Made by a program: the position numbers and the translations under genes. Below, in pieces: positions 1-11,883 of a DNA stretch of 64,000 bases. The notes under the pieces were generated by a model. The model was not told the DNA's origin. It saw only the letters and a list, made by a program, of their open reading frames with translations, and ran no database searches. Source of the stretch: Reticulascus tulasneorum (Eukaryota > Ascomycota > Sordariomycetes > Glomerellales > Reticulascaceae); assembly GCA_001557505.1 (NCBI GenBank), contig LSAX01000004.1:1922001-1986000 (forward strand), written 5' to 3'. Within the stretch, counting starts at the first letter, position 1. Every line of letters begins with the position of its first letter.

Positions 1-2465
1 TGCGACAAGGGTAGATAGGCTTTGTAACCCTAGTGAAGTGCGAACGGACTCTTACCCTCTCCACATTCTTCATCATTGTGCTCATCGCCTGTCATCTGGT
101 GTGCTGGGTTGCTCGGGGAGTGTGATGCGCAGCAATCACTCGCTTATCGTGAGTGATGGGCGGATTTGAGGGGGGCATCGCGAATCCAGCGCTCATTCAA
201 CAGCGTTCTACAAGAAATGCTTCAACACGAGCGCCATCGAGTTCATGCGGAGCTGACAGTGTCAATGATTGCAAGGTCGCTATGCGCGGCAATCGTCCAA
301 AGGTTGGGTAGGGTGGGGGAGCAAGTCCCGTCAGTTTCCTGACCCTCAATTACCTGGAAGCTCTCTTTCCGACTGAAAGATAAGATATGGTTTGAGGGAG
401 CGGCACGTAGCACAAAGCGTCAAAGACAAGTTCAGAAGCCTTGCTTTGTGAGACAGAGTCTCGGCTGAACAGAGAATGTGGCCCATCCCGAAAGCGGGCC
501 AATCCCAGCGACCCCTCCACTTGTTCACGATGACGGACTCGACCCTACAGATATTGCACCCGGGTGATCCATTACCAAGTGTGCGGCCGGGTCTTTACCC
601 CCAACTCCCCAGTCTAGAATGCTCATCCTGGTGAAGGTCTCTCAGGATACTGGGCAGTCCGAAATGATGAGGGTTCTCAAGGCAAGCCAACTCCCTGGAG
701 GCGTGCGCTATGTCAATTTGTCATTCCATCTCTTGCTTGGACAACCATGCGAAGTCATGGTTTTTTGGTCCTCGCCGTCGATCACACTGAGAGCTCGACT
801 GTCTTGCCCAGGTACGAGGCAGATCATTCGCTGGCTCTTACAATTGCTGAGTATAACGAGCATCACTGAGCCAGTCTTCCCCGGACTTTCCTTGGGATGA
901 GCATATGTGGCCTAGTCAGAACCTATATTGGGCATAGCTTGAAACCGCCCTTGCAAGTGACAGCAGCTGCCGCTCTTCGCGGCCGATAACGTTGAGCAGC
1001 AGTGACCTGTTAGAATGCGAGCTCTGCCCCTTGTTGGCCCCTTGTGTATGCAGCTCCCATCTCGGCTATCTCCCCTACTCGTATCTCCCCAGAAAGCACT
1101 CAGACTCAGCGAATCAAATAATTATGACTTGTCTGTTTAAACCGCTAGCCCTGAAGGCAGCCTGGCTTGTACTCAGCTTGGAAAACAAGAAAAGATGACC
1201 AAGATGCTGGCCACGGTTTTCTTGGAATATAGACCTTGTCCACAGCCATCCCTTTGTTTTCTGATGCAAGCCACATATCCGTCTGATAACACTGCCAGCT
1301 TAATGGTGGAACTGCCTAGCAGGTTTGTTTGTTTCATCCCTTGCTGTCTGTGAGCCACATGAGCGGGGGTAATCGCAGACATAATTAGAGCCAGGTCACA
1401 TGATGAAGCGGCCACCAGCTTCATGATATCAGTGTTAATTAATGTATGAGTAGAATCTGCCTCAGCCAGAACATCAAACGTGGAAGAACCAATGCGACGG
1501 TTGATCTCTGGCTCTAATTGAACAGCTTAGTGAAGAACTCAGCTTGAAGAGAGAGACTTGCGGGACAGGAATACAACACAGTACAGAACAGAACCTCTCC
1601 GGTTCTCTCTAGCTGAATCACAGGGCACTGAGATTGGGATCTTCGTAATATGCCAGGTATTATGTTGGAAACCTTCTTGTAGATGATTTCCGTGGTTCTG
1701 ACTCACATATCTCCTCCATGACTAAACTTGAATGCTTGAGGTTCGCCGTTATGGACCTAAATGCCGGGTTCTGCTGCGAGTCGGCTCATTACTATTCACC
1801 TTAGGATAGTGAATACCACCATTGAAGAAGCTAAATCTTGCTTACAGTCTATGTCTAGATATGGCACTCAAGTTCTCTGATCAAGGTTGGCCTTTGGTAA
1901 AATGGGGGTTTTTTTTTCAGGGCCATATAGAAGTCAGGGAAGGTGATGCAGCTCGGAATGCAATTTACTCCATAATAGTTATATCTATGGAGAAGCATCT
2001 GAGCGACCTTGAAGGCTCTCGATGCCAGTGAACAGTTATCAATGCGTCGTGTTCCTATAAGACTGATATGCAGGGCGACATCTCCGGCCAAATTTAGTCA
2101 AGTGATGGGTTCTCAGCCATCTGCTTCCGGACTTAAAACTCTAGCAGCCGCGAACGACGACGTAAGTAGTAGAACAGGATCCTACAGAAGTAATGAGGAG
2201 ACTCATTTTTACCAAGATTCATTTTCACCGAGATTCGTCCTTTTCTAGACACTCAGAACGGATGGGCAGGAAATGGAACGAGGCGATGACAGTGAGAACT
2301 GTAACAGATGACAATAGAGTCATCTTTCTCGATGTATGTACCAGTTTAATTACATATAGTTACACTTCATAACGAGACGTGCCTCCGAAGTTTTGTCCTT
2401 GGCCAGAATTGAATTAATCTGCAGCAAGTGGTCCCTTGCCCTCATTGTGTAGGATGATGACCGCC
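1..2465. other. Intergenic, no gene seen
   Basis: Only short open frames without family resemblance or a consistent splice pattern are present. The stretch is mixed in composition, with no long simple repeat and no transposon-like coding. It probably holds 3' flanking DNA of the sterol-isomerase-like gene and the flank of a gene beyond the left edge. Confidence 0.5.
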
Positions 2466-3321
2466 TCACAAACCCTTCTTCGTCCTAGTGCTCTTCGCCT
2501 TGAACGCGTCCATTATCTCACCGAAAGAGACGTAGAAGGCGTAGATGGGAATGAAAACCCAGAGCATGTTGAAGAAGACCAGGTACACCCACATGTACAT
2601 GAAGTTGCTGCCGTCCAAGTTGATGTTGCCTGTCAACCATTCGGGGCAGAAGGTCATGAACCCTTAGAATATCGTAAGCTTGTGGTCTGAAGGTAGGAAG
2701 CTGAGAACTTACCGCCATAGAGCTCCGCTGTGGCGATTACGATCATCCAGATGTTCGCACGAGGATCTTGTTTGGCAATAAGATAGCAGATATAGGTGGC
2801 AAGAGGGCCAGCACCAAAGACTGTCAGGAGTTCAAGACTGATCACGCCCTGGAAGTTGCAGCATTAGTATCGGATTGCTCGATTATAGATGCGAAACAGG
2901 TAGGTGAAGCAAAAGGGCACTGTACCAGATCAGCGCCAGCCCATCTCTTATCGGCTCTGGCGTAAACCATCCATAGCTGCGCGAACGGATTGTCTCCTCC
3001 AGCCTGAGGTCCATAAATACGGTCCGAGTGACCCAAAAAGTTCAATGGTGTCGGATGGAAGGCGCCGAAGTCAACAACATCGGCAAGTGGTATGTACGAG
3101 AAGAAGCAATGGTACAGGAAGCTTCCCTCCAGGAAGAAGTGAATCAAGGCATCGAAGGAATGCCAAATGAACAGGACTCGCAAGCTCGTTGACGTGGAAG
3201 GCTGCAGAACTCGGCGCGAGATGATTATGGCAACTGTGAGGAGAACGACGGTTGCAGCTAACGATATGAGGGTTGTCTGATCGAACAGATCAGGTGGTAG
3301 CGGGCTTTTCTCAGTTGCCAT
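2466..3321 (-). CDS. EBP/EXPERA-family sterol delta8-delta7 isomerase-like membrane protein
   Basis: Three exons (3321-2926, 2848-2713, 2662-2466) give 242 residues, close to animal and plant emopamil-binding protein (about 220-230). The family moves the sterol B-ring double bond from C8 to C7 in the ER membrane. Supporting features are an N-terminal membrane segment (about residues 16-36), the IHxxxEG motif in the second helix (seen as IHFFLEG), a ADKRW stretch, and the end of the domain (GGFMTFCPEWLTGN followed by a YLVFFNMLWVFIP helix). A Lys-rich tail (TRTKKGL) could act in ER retention. Both introns have good GT-AG borders (GTACAG and GTAAGT donors) and keep frame. Fungi normally use the unrelated ERG2 for this step, so the substrate here is open. 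Family call is firm; the exact reaction is inferred. Confidence 0.88.
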
Positions 3322-3917
3322 TTTGGAAAGATTTTGTTCAACTTTGAGTTTCGTCAGTTCAAGCCAAATTGCTTAGGTCTGCGCAGGTAACTTCTGATGA
3401 TGTCAAATTGAACGGTGGACGAAGCGGGTGAAAACACGAACACACTTGGTCCGTGCATACGGCAGGGAGGCGCTCATGGGGGAAAACCCCTGCCAGATAC
3501 AGAGCTCCAATTGTTGAGGTGTGTAATTGAATTGTCCGGTCGTTGATGTTGCGCAGCCTGAGCATCACTTGGTCAGGGAAAAGTTGTTTACTGTTGTCGA
3601 TAATTATCTCAGGTACCATATTCAACATCTTCCCAATTCTTAAAACATTCTTGGGGCAAATTTGTCTGATGTGGTAGGCTCCGTGAACATTTCAACATCA
3701 TCCACATGTCAGTTTTATTCAAGCATTTAAAAGTTACAATCACAGAAACATGGGAATATTGTTGGTGACCAATGCGTTTGATTGTTAATGTTAACTATCT
3801 TAGGGGCATGTCGAGTGCATGACTTGGAGTTCCAAAGTCAACCCTTGCATGAATCCTTCCAAAAAGACGCCTTCCAGACCGTTCCATCCATAACTGAGGG
3901 GTATCTAGAATGGTCGC

Positions 3918-4182
3918 TTAGACGTTGTGCTTGTGGACATCAGCCTTGCTGTTGTGGGCAGACTCGTCGAACTTGTCGCCGACGGCATCCTTGGCAGCGG
4001 AGGCACTGAGAGATTGTTAGCAAATAGTCCAGATGATCTGGAATAGTGATGGCTGCTTACCGAGTTCCGATGTTGGCGTTGTTATCCTTGGCGACCTCCT
4101 TGTTGGTCTCCTTGGAGGCGGTGGCACCGGCACCCTTGACGGTCTCGGCGACGTAGTTTGCGGCTTGCTTGACAGACTCCAT
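3918..4182 (-). CDS. grg-1: Glucose-repressible/clock-controlled small protein Grg-1
   Basis: Two exons (4182-4061 and 4005-3918) encode 69 residues, close to the 71 of Neurospora GRG-1/CCG-1. The protein begins MESVKQAANYVAETVKG, contains the conserved TSKETNKEVAKDNNANIGTR-like core, and ends KADVHKHNV, as the family does. It is hydrophilic, rich in Lys, Ala and Asp, and lacks a signal peptide or membrane segment. In Neurospora the gene is induced by glucose loss, the clock, stress and conidiation; its biochemical role is unknown. The intron is GTAAGC...CAG. A TATA box lies 119 nt upstream of the ATG, fitting a strongly regulated, highly expressed gene. Confidence 0.93.
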
Positions 4183-4300
4183 TGTGAAGGTGTTTGGTTT
4201 GTTTGGGTTGGTTGTTTGGTTTGAAGTTGGTATTGAAGTGAGATTGAGATGTGTGATGATGAGAGAAGAGAAATTGAACTTGGTGGATGGAGAAGGAGGT

Positions 4301-4308
4301 TTATATAC
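4301..4308 (-). promoter_or_regulatory. TATA box of grg-1
   Basis: The minus strand reads GTATATAA here, 119 nt before the grg-1 ATG, followed by a T/C-rich leader. Position and sequence fit a core promoter; no experimental start site is known. Confidence 0.55.
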
Positions 4309-6290
4309 GCAATGGAGGGGCAGTTGAACGACGGCTCGTACCTACCTTACGCAACCAGGCCAGGTTGCTTTGATGCGTACCTTCCCCGTTCCGTTGCACT
4401 GGTTTGTTCAATCACCTGGTGAGCTCTTTCCTTGGTGGGGTTTCACATAGCGCTCATGGCAACCACGGTCTATCATGTGAATGCCGCAATGGCGTCATAG
4501 ACTACGTTTCCTTGGAGAAGTCCCTCCAGATATGGAAGCGGCGCTGTGGATGTCAGATCAGCACGGTAAGCTCTATCGATGAGAACCTTCGCCCGAGGAA
4601 AGCGCAGCTCCAGCCAACAGCTAGCCAACCAGCCAGCCGTCGAATGGGGTCGACATCTTTGACGTCATAAGAGAACCCGTGAGGACAGCTACAGGGATCT
4701 GATGTCATTAGCCACCCCCGTACTGCGGGAACCCCACTAGCGGGGTAGAGTGACGTTACTTGAGGCAAATGCTCTAGGTACCCTCCCCGCAGGAAATAGC
4801 AGAGGCGCGACTTGTTTCATCATAGGCTCTGACAATCCGCGGTTCATAATGGAATTTGACGACGTTCGCAAACCGGACACGAAAACTGAGCCACAGCGCT
4901 GTTTGCCTGATGGCGCTTGCTTTCAGGGAAAGCTTAGGTTATTTCTTCCGATTGGCGCAATGCGAGAGACATGATGTACGATGACGGCACTATGTGCTTA
5001 CTGCTTGCGTGCTTGTGGAGTGCAGCTGCAAGATGGTTCTGGACCTCAGCCTTCAGCCACTCCCAACGCCAAATGAGTATGCCCGCAAAAGGAATCCCAG
5101 CGAGTCAGATGACAGCTTCTTACAGGTCCCCGCTCAGGATCGAGATCCAGCTACCAATACTTTCACCAAAATGGACATTATGCTCCGGGCCCTCAGGCGG
5201 CTGAAGCGGGAGCTACCACCATGTGATGCCGTTTGACTGCAATGGCAAGCGATGGCGAATATGGGGTGACATGGCATCCAGGCCTGCCACGGGAATATGG
5301 AATGCAATGCGTTTCCTTCTGCCAGATTGATCAATTTTTTGCCCGCGGGACCACCCGGCCAGGATACTTTCCGTTTCCACGAGATGAAGATGTCCGAAAA
5401 GAGCTATGCAAGCCACATATCGTGTGGCACAGAGCTTCTCCTGAAGCGAAACATTCCACGGGACCTTCACGACGACGTCATACGTGACTAGGTTTCCCAT
5501 GGCTTCCCCCCACGTCCCTGAGCACTCTATTGAGTGGCACAAGCTCCCACCGCGCACATCGAGATAAGACAGGTGGGCATAACTTCGGCAAGCTCATCCA
5601 GGCCAGTATCAATCGTAGACGTGGCCTCAAAATGTTATTAGGTCCAAGCTCACGCATGCTCTTCCCCTCGACCGAAGATACCCGGGCTTGCTTGAGGGAT
5701 TATTCTTACATGCTAGCACTGCTCAGATCGCCGCTGACGGCTGCATCGGTTCGCTATGAAATAAAAGTTGCCTCATCTGATCAGTAACTGTGTCCGTCAC
5801 TCAGTCAATCTACCCGGCTCCCATATGGCAGCCCCTGCTGCATCTTCACGTATCACGGCGGTCCTGCATAGAATCAAGGGAGATCGGCTGGCTTTATGCA
5901 GAGCTACGGGACGAGACGCCGATCGAGGAGCCCAGAAGGACCCAACAAACGGAATGTGGAGTTGCTAGTCTGGTAGTCTAAGTGTTAGAACGGATTTCTC
6001 ACCAGCCGTGCCTGTCTGCCTGTGCTTGTTCTGAGAATAGTGGAAGCAAGACATCAGTTGGCATGCACGCACGTACGCAATGGCGCTCTAACCACTAGGC
6101 TAGCGTCTAACGGATCCGGGCGAGGAGAATTGACCTGGGAATGGAAGTGCTGTGCGTTGGTAGCGAAGCTAGAATGAGTGGCGTGGTACTATACTACAAC
6201 CAGATGCGGTGGACTACTGGACATGCTCTCGCATGCAGCCAGCCACCCCCGACTCCAAGAGTGAAGACGGCAAGACACATGTGCGGTCCT
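4309..6290. other. Intergenic, no gene seen
   Basis: Holds the upstream region of grg-1 and the 3' flank of the alpha/beta-hydrolase gene. Short frames on both strands resemble nothing known. A pair of inverted tRNA A-box-like stretches at about 5970-6110 is treated as a finding only. Confidence 0.45.
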
Positions 6291-8689
6291 TCAATTTGAC
6301 ATGTGGCAGCCATTTAGCCTGAGCTTTGCAGGCAGCTTAGCAGTATGCCGTAAAGTCTCAGTGGACGATCGTTGCACATGCTGCCAACCGAGCATTATCT
6401 CTCGTTCCTCCACATCCAGTTGTTGGATCGCATCATCGCCATCCGCGTCCTCGGTCCCGAAGCGCTTCCACGGGTGTTCGTTGGCCTTGCATGTGACCCA
6501 TTGGCCCTTGATCTGCTCATTCGACATCGTTACGTCTTCGACAGTCGGATGATCGGGAACAATACCGCCGTCAAGGTATAAGCGGAGCTTAATGATGGCA
6601 CATATCGATATTGCTGCGAGTGTGGTGTGACCCGCCGTCTGGACCTCGATAAGACCGGACTTAACAAACTTCCGAGACATCTTAATTGCGAAGTGCAGCG
6701 GCGTTACGGGATCGTAAGTGTTGCCGATGAAGAGTATCGGGAATGAGGTGTTGATTGGGTCGGGATTTTCAAGGTTCTCATCCCAATTCGGGGATGGGAA
6801 CTTGGCTGTGAATCCCCAGTCTTCACACCCGACCATGAGAGCAGTCCACTAGAAAGGATTGGTATCTTGATGAAAAGGCGAGATATCGAGAAGAGAAAGT
6901 ACTCACTACATCAGCGAAACTAGTGCGCTTCGCTACCTGCCGCATTTGTTTCTCCAGTCCAGGAAGTGTCTCGTTCAACTGCAGCATTTGTAAGTTCAGG
7001 ATGTTGGCTTCAGATTGCTGACAGAAGAGCTGCAACCGACCTTGTATCTCCTATCACTGCAGCCAATCGCAATGCTCGCTTCGTTGGGATAATTTCGTAG
7101 CTTGTAGTCTGGCGCGCATAAAAAGCCCAGTTCCGGAGACAAAACATAGGGAGAGATGTCCCCGCCCGTATAAATGAGATTCAATACGAGAGCTAGGAGG
7201 GGGAACGAAGCCGTGGGAAAGTATAATGATAGAAACATGACGGATCTCATATCGCTCTCTGTGACAACGACTGGTAGGTTGCTTGCTGGTGCAATTACGA
7301 CGATTGGATCAGTACGCAGGGACTTCATGACTGCCTTATAACGATCGCGAACATGCTTCACTTCGTCGTCTTTGCGATAGAGACTGCACTCTTCTTTGGC
7401 GAGGTGACAATAGTAGAAGAACTTCTCCAGGACAGCATCTGCATCTCTTAAGGCGTCTATCCAAGACTGTGCCAAAGTCAATACCGCTCTACCTTATTAA
7501 TCCCCATGACAATGCCAGACTTCTCAAGAGCTCAGGGACACTGTGTTTACTGCAAGGGCAACACAGATGGGGGGGGGGGGGGGGGGGTAGCTGGGCTTGA
7601 ACTTACTGGTTCGGTGTAGGTGTTAGCATCTACGACGCCATCTAATATCAGCCGGCCGACAGACTGTGCTGTCAGGGGGAAGTCGTTTAGTACGCAGCAA
7701 AACGGATTAGGACGGAGAACACAGAACATACGGAACATGGAAGCAAACGTAGCGCCAAGCAGGGTGCCGTAGCTGAAGCCCCAATAGACAAGCTTTCCCT
7801 TCGTGTCGGTAGGCCATGTAGCATCGGAGCCAGACTGTGAAGAGACTTTCCCAGATGGCTCAGCCTCATGGCCCATCTCGTCCATCCAGGCATCCCAGGC
7901 TTCCACGATGCTTTTCATATCGGCAGCAACGTTCGGCGTAGACATGTACTCAAACCCGCTCGACTCGTCACTGTTTCCCCTGCACAGTTTCGCGACTGCC
8001 GACGCTCTCCTGCTGAGTTTGGACAAAGCCACTGCGCTTGAGTTGGGCAGGCCTACGTCATGAGCCATTACCTGCCAGGTCAAGCGGTGCATCATGGCAC
8101 GATTCATCGCCTCATAGCCTGCTTCCCCCGCGTCAGAAGTCGAGAGAAAGCAGTCTGCCTTTGGAGTAGTGGCGCCAATACCCCGGGGATCAAACCCGAG
8201 GATGTCATGGCTCGCGCCAACCGTGGTTTGCAGTGCATGGCCGATATTCAAGACGAACTCCGTGGCCGACCCACCAGGACCACCATTGTTGAGAAGCAAC
8301 GGTGACACGGAGAAACGGCCGGTATCAAGACCGTGGCCGGCGCCCGGGAGGAGGACCATGGCAACGTGCACCTTTGGGTTATCGGCGGACTCGTTCAATG
8401 GGCGCTGATAATCCATCGGGACCGTGAGGCGGGCACAGAGGAAGTCACCCTCGAAGCGGAAGCATGGCACCCAATGGAGCTTTTCGCTGGTCGGGATTTC
8501 ATCCCAATCATTATAGAACTCGTTCTGACCCAGTGTTCCCTGCTGAAAGGGAAACAGGTCGCCATAGAATATCAGGTCTAGTCTCCATGCCCAAAAGAGG
8601 AGCAAGATCACGGCGGCTACAATGGTCTTGTAGCCTCCCAACGGAGGTGCACGCCTTTGAGAAAGACCTTGGAGGCTCTTCTCAGACAT
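6291..8689 (-). CDS. Membrane-anchored alpha/beta-hydrolase with TAP-like C-terminal domain (putative peptidase/esterase)
   Basis: Five exons (8689-7732, 7668-7607, 7466-7041, 6978-6907, 6848-6291) give about 691 residues. A single hydrophobic segment (about residues 23-40) suggests a type II membrane anchor. The N-terminal fold has LLNNGGPGGSA (oxyanion region) and GFSYGTLLG with nucleophile Ser306. The C-terminal TAP-type domain supplies YDPVTP (Asp552) and AGHTT (His580), so the triad looks intact. Relatives include tripeptidyl aminopeptidase-like and secreted fungal hydrolases; the substrate is not predictable. Intron 1 has a clean TACTAAC branch point. Intron 2 (140 nt) contains a 19-nt C run on the coding strand, 19 nt after its donor. 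Intron 3 has a weak GTCGGT donor, so that junction is less certain. Confidence 0.85.
7569..7587 (+). repeat. Poly-G tract (19 G) inside intron 2 of the hydrolase gene
   Basis: An uninterrupted run of 19 G on the plus strand, which is poly-C in the pre-mRNA. It lies wholly within the predicted second intron, so length changes would not alter the protein. Confidence 0.95.
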
Positions 8690-9069
8690 TGTGCGAAGCC
8701 CTAATTGAAAGAACCTAATTTGAAGATAAATAAAATCAAAAACACCAACTACGTGAATGAAGAGCAATGAAACGTGATGAAGTCCTGAGGTGAGGGGGGG
8801 TGACGAATGACGTTGTCAGCCGCACAGCGATTGCCTGGCGCCACAATCTGGGCAGTTCGGCAATGCAAAGTCATAACGAGCGTGCGGGACGAGGCTGGGC
8901 GAAACACTATCTACGTATCAATGCGCGTACTTCGTACAGCATATCTATGTAATTACCCCTCCAAGTGTTGCTTTCTCTCTCACAAGGGGGCCAAGGGTTA
9001 GAGGATTTGACAGTTGAAGTGGAGAGAATTACGACTTACATCAGGTGCGCTCACTCGGATCCCCATATT
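8690..9069. other. Upstream region of the hydrolase gene, no other gene seen
   Basis: About 380 nt, presumably promoter and leader of the minus-strand hydrolase gene. No clear TATA box or short gene is visible. Confidence 0.4.
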
Positions 9070-10246
9070 TCATAGAGCGCTTTTCACAATTGGTACTATC
9101 ACGTCAAAAGGGGGGCCTTGATTTAGAATAAAGTATCGAAGACCTTCTTTCTTGTCCTTGTCGATGTCATTGGCGGTGATCGAGAGCCCTGCCGATGCAT
9201 GTACCACGTATTGATTGGAGCAAGGTCTTGTGTCGTGCCAAGTCTCAGGATTGTCGGGAGCTATTTTGGGAGCCATAGGTGCCCCCCCCCCCCCCCAAAC
9301 AACCAATGAATGTTAGATCTTGAACCTCCAAACAGATACGTAGATCGAAGACTCGAGGGGAGAGAGGTCAGGACAACTCGGGTTCAGTCTGGAGGCATTC
9401 GCATCTGGGTAAGCTAAAGTCCTGGAAAAAGTAGCGAAACTTTTGCGATGCGCCATGCTAGTGTAACCTCGGTCTGGGATTGCAACCTTCCCAATTACTT
9501 CGTGGTACACAGCCAAAGGATGAGTTGAAACAAGGCAAGAATTATCGAGGTTACGGCGCTGATCTGGGTGGTTTCTTTGGAGTACTGAAGGTTGCAGATG
9601 TTGACGCTTTGGGCCCCAGATCCGTTCAGCTGCTCTGCCCAGGTCGCAGGGGTAGAAATGCCCCGATCCCAGCACGCCCGTTGTTTCGACCCTCGGCGTT
9701 TGCGCCAAGGTTACATACGAGTAGTAGTTCGTTGCTGGGTCATGACAGAAGGAAAAATAAGAGAACTTAGCGGCCAGCTCGGACGGCTTGCGAAAAGGCT
9801 GGACGTCTCAGTTCGGTGGAGTGAAATGTGCGGATGACCCCTAGAGACGCAGGTAATTGGAAGAGCGCACTATACCAAGAGAAATGCTTCGACGACAAGC
9901 TTTCTGGTCACCCCAAATTGCTTCATATTGTCTGTTCATATGGGAAAGAAGCTTTTCTAGCAGCTTTCTTGTCTTTCAGTCTATCTAATGTATGGGGATG
10001 AATGAAATGGCCGTGTTACCTCCGCGTATCCTCTCTCCCCCAGAACCAAGACCTGCCAAAAGTCTTGGGTTCGGTTTCACTATACTCTATTTCACAGTCC
10101 AACGATGCAATTCCAACGACCTCTACTTGAGGACGTTCCGTGTCTGCTTCAATGGTTCTCGCCAGTGTGCGAATGGCCGAGTGAACGGATTCACTGAGTG
10201 TTTCAGCGCCAAGCGCTATGTACGATGCGTATGTGGCACGCAACAT
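9070..10246 (-). pseudogene. Unresolved minus-strand coding-like region, possibly a decayed or mis-spliced gene
   Basis: Several stretches look coding but could not be joined into a clean model. From 10246 an ATG opens 76 residues (starting MLRATYASYIALGAETLSES) with sensible codon use, ending beside a possible GAG/GTAACA donor. Between about 9790 and 9500 two overlapping minus frames look protein-like, one with YYSYVTLAQTPRVETTGVL and a shifted one with STPATWAEQLNGSGAQSVN. At 9306-9070 a frame ending FDVIVPIVKSAL follows a 15-nt homopolymer. I recognise no family. It may be a real multi-exon gene, a frameshifted remnant, or chance open frames. Confidence 0.25.
9282..9296 (+). repeat. Poly-C tract (15 C)
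   Basis: Fifteen uninterrupted C on the plus strand, inside the unresolved minus-strand coding-like region. It may be intronic there or mark a length-variable break in the frame. Confidence 0.95.
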
Positions 10247-11883
10247 TCATGTCACACCGGCCCTAACTCCTAGGTACCTATTTAACTGACTAGCATGATG
10301 CCCTTGCAATGTTGAGCACGTGCCTAGATACATCTCGATCCTGTCCCACAGCGTCCGACTTCATCCCACCCTACCAGTAGGTCCCTGGCCACAATGCATG
10401 TTCCTCTGCCGGACCATCACGACAATCATTCACCTCCAGGTCTCAGGTTCCGCTAAAAAAAGACGTCAAACCAACAATAACCTCTCACTCGCTACTAAAC
10501 GCCAAAACGGTATCATTCCGATTACGTGCCGGGATGTTTCGTTCTCGACCCTGTTCGGGAGGCTGCCAACACTTATGGAGTTTTTGGGAATTGTGACACT
10601 CCATCGTTGAGAACCATGTAATGTCTTTGCTCGCTACCTGGATGACTGTCCTTCGGGCTACCCTTTTGTAGAAATAATCTTGAATAGAGACATATAGCGT
10701 TATGGGCGAGACTATCAGTAGAGTCCACCACAGACGGGGCTTCTCGTTGGACTTGAGATGGCCAAGTCGCTGAAGAGTGACGTGCTCGGCCGCTCAGGTA
10801 GTCATTGCGGTACTGTTACCAAGAATCCGGGGAAATCTCTTGTCCTCTTGGCCTCCCAGCACTACTTCAGCGCCTACACATCTTTTGCGCATCCGCCAAG
10901 TGCCAAGTGGCAATCTGACCGTCCGTCAATGTTCTATGATCCCCATTTTTCTTCTCCAAACAAGCCTCTGCCAAATGCCGTGCAGGCCTTGGCCTCCTCG
11001 AGGGCCTTGGCATGGTCTCAAGAGCGACTGACCCACCATGGAGATGCTAGCTTCTTGCTGTGGTCAAAGAAGTGATGGACATCAACCTGAGCATTCTCGG
11101 TTCCATGGTAGGTCTAGCATGGGTGTCTAGGGCCAGCCCGCGGGGGTGGGGAGGCTTGCATAAACGATGCTCAGTCTTGGCGCTATTTGCAGAACGGTCT
11201 CTTCAAACATGGTCTCGAGTACTATCACTTACAAGCTTCATGACAGGCACGATCTGGTGGCCCTCTCCCACATGACGGTCGTCTCCAGTTGGAACACCTT
11301 CCGCTTTTAGTGTCAGCCGCGTTTCAGTCATCACATACAATGCTTTGGCATCGTCTCCCACCGCCTTGCCTAGTCTGGCTCCGTGTATTCCCCCGGGGCT
11401 GGACAGCGTACTGGTCGGGCGCTCCGTGGGAGCCCTTTCGCCAGCCGACTGCGTTGATCCCCTGGCTAGTCGCAATGCTACCTGTGCTCAAGATAGAAAC
11501 CCAGACGTCTTGGCAACTTCAAGTTGAACCTCCGCGGTCCCAATCTCTTGGCATCTGGATATCATTGCCTCGAGGTTTGGGGTAATCCATTGGTACCGAC
11601 TCTTGGCGTCGCCTTCCGGAGAGAGCATATATGAAAGATCGAATGCCCTCCCATTCGGTTCTTATTCTTTCATTCCTCAGCTGCGCTCACACGACTGGTA
11701 TCCTGTCTCTTTCTATTTCTTATATCTCAACTCAAAAGCACAAAAACAAAACTTTCGATTCATCCGCTGGTCGTGTCAGTTTACATAACTCTTCTTAACT
11801 GTACTTTCATTCTCAGTTGCACTCTTCAGTCACCACTCCTATCTTCGTCCGAATCCGAGACTCAAAAGTCAAACCTTTTCAAG
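10247..11883. other. Intergenic and 5' region of the small secreted protein gene
   Basis: No frame is convincing between 10.25 and 11.6 kb; overlapping frames at 10758-11585 have no family resemblance. From about 11640 to 11880 the plus strand is T/C-rich, like a long pyrimidine leader. A TATA-like CATATATG lies at 11626-11633, 251 nt before the ATG at 11884. Confidence 0.45.
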
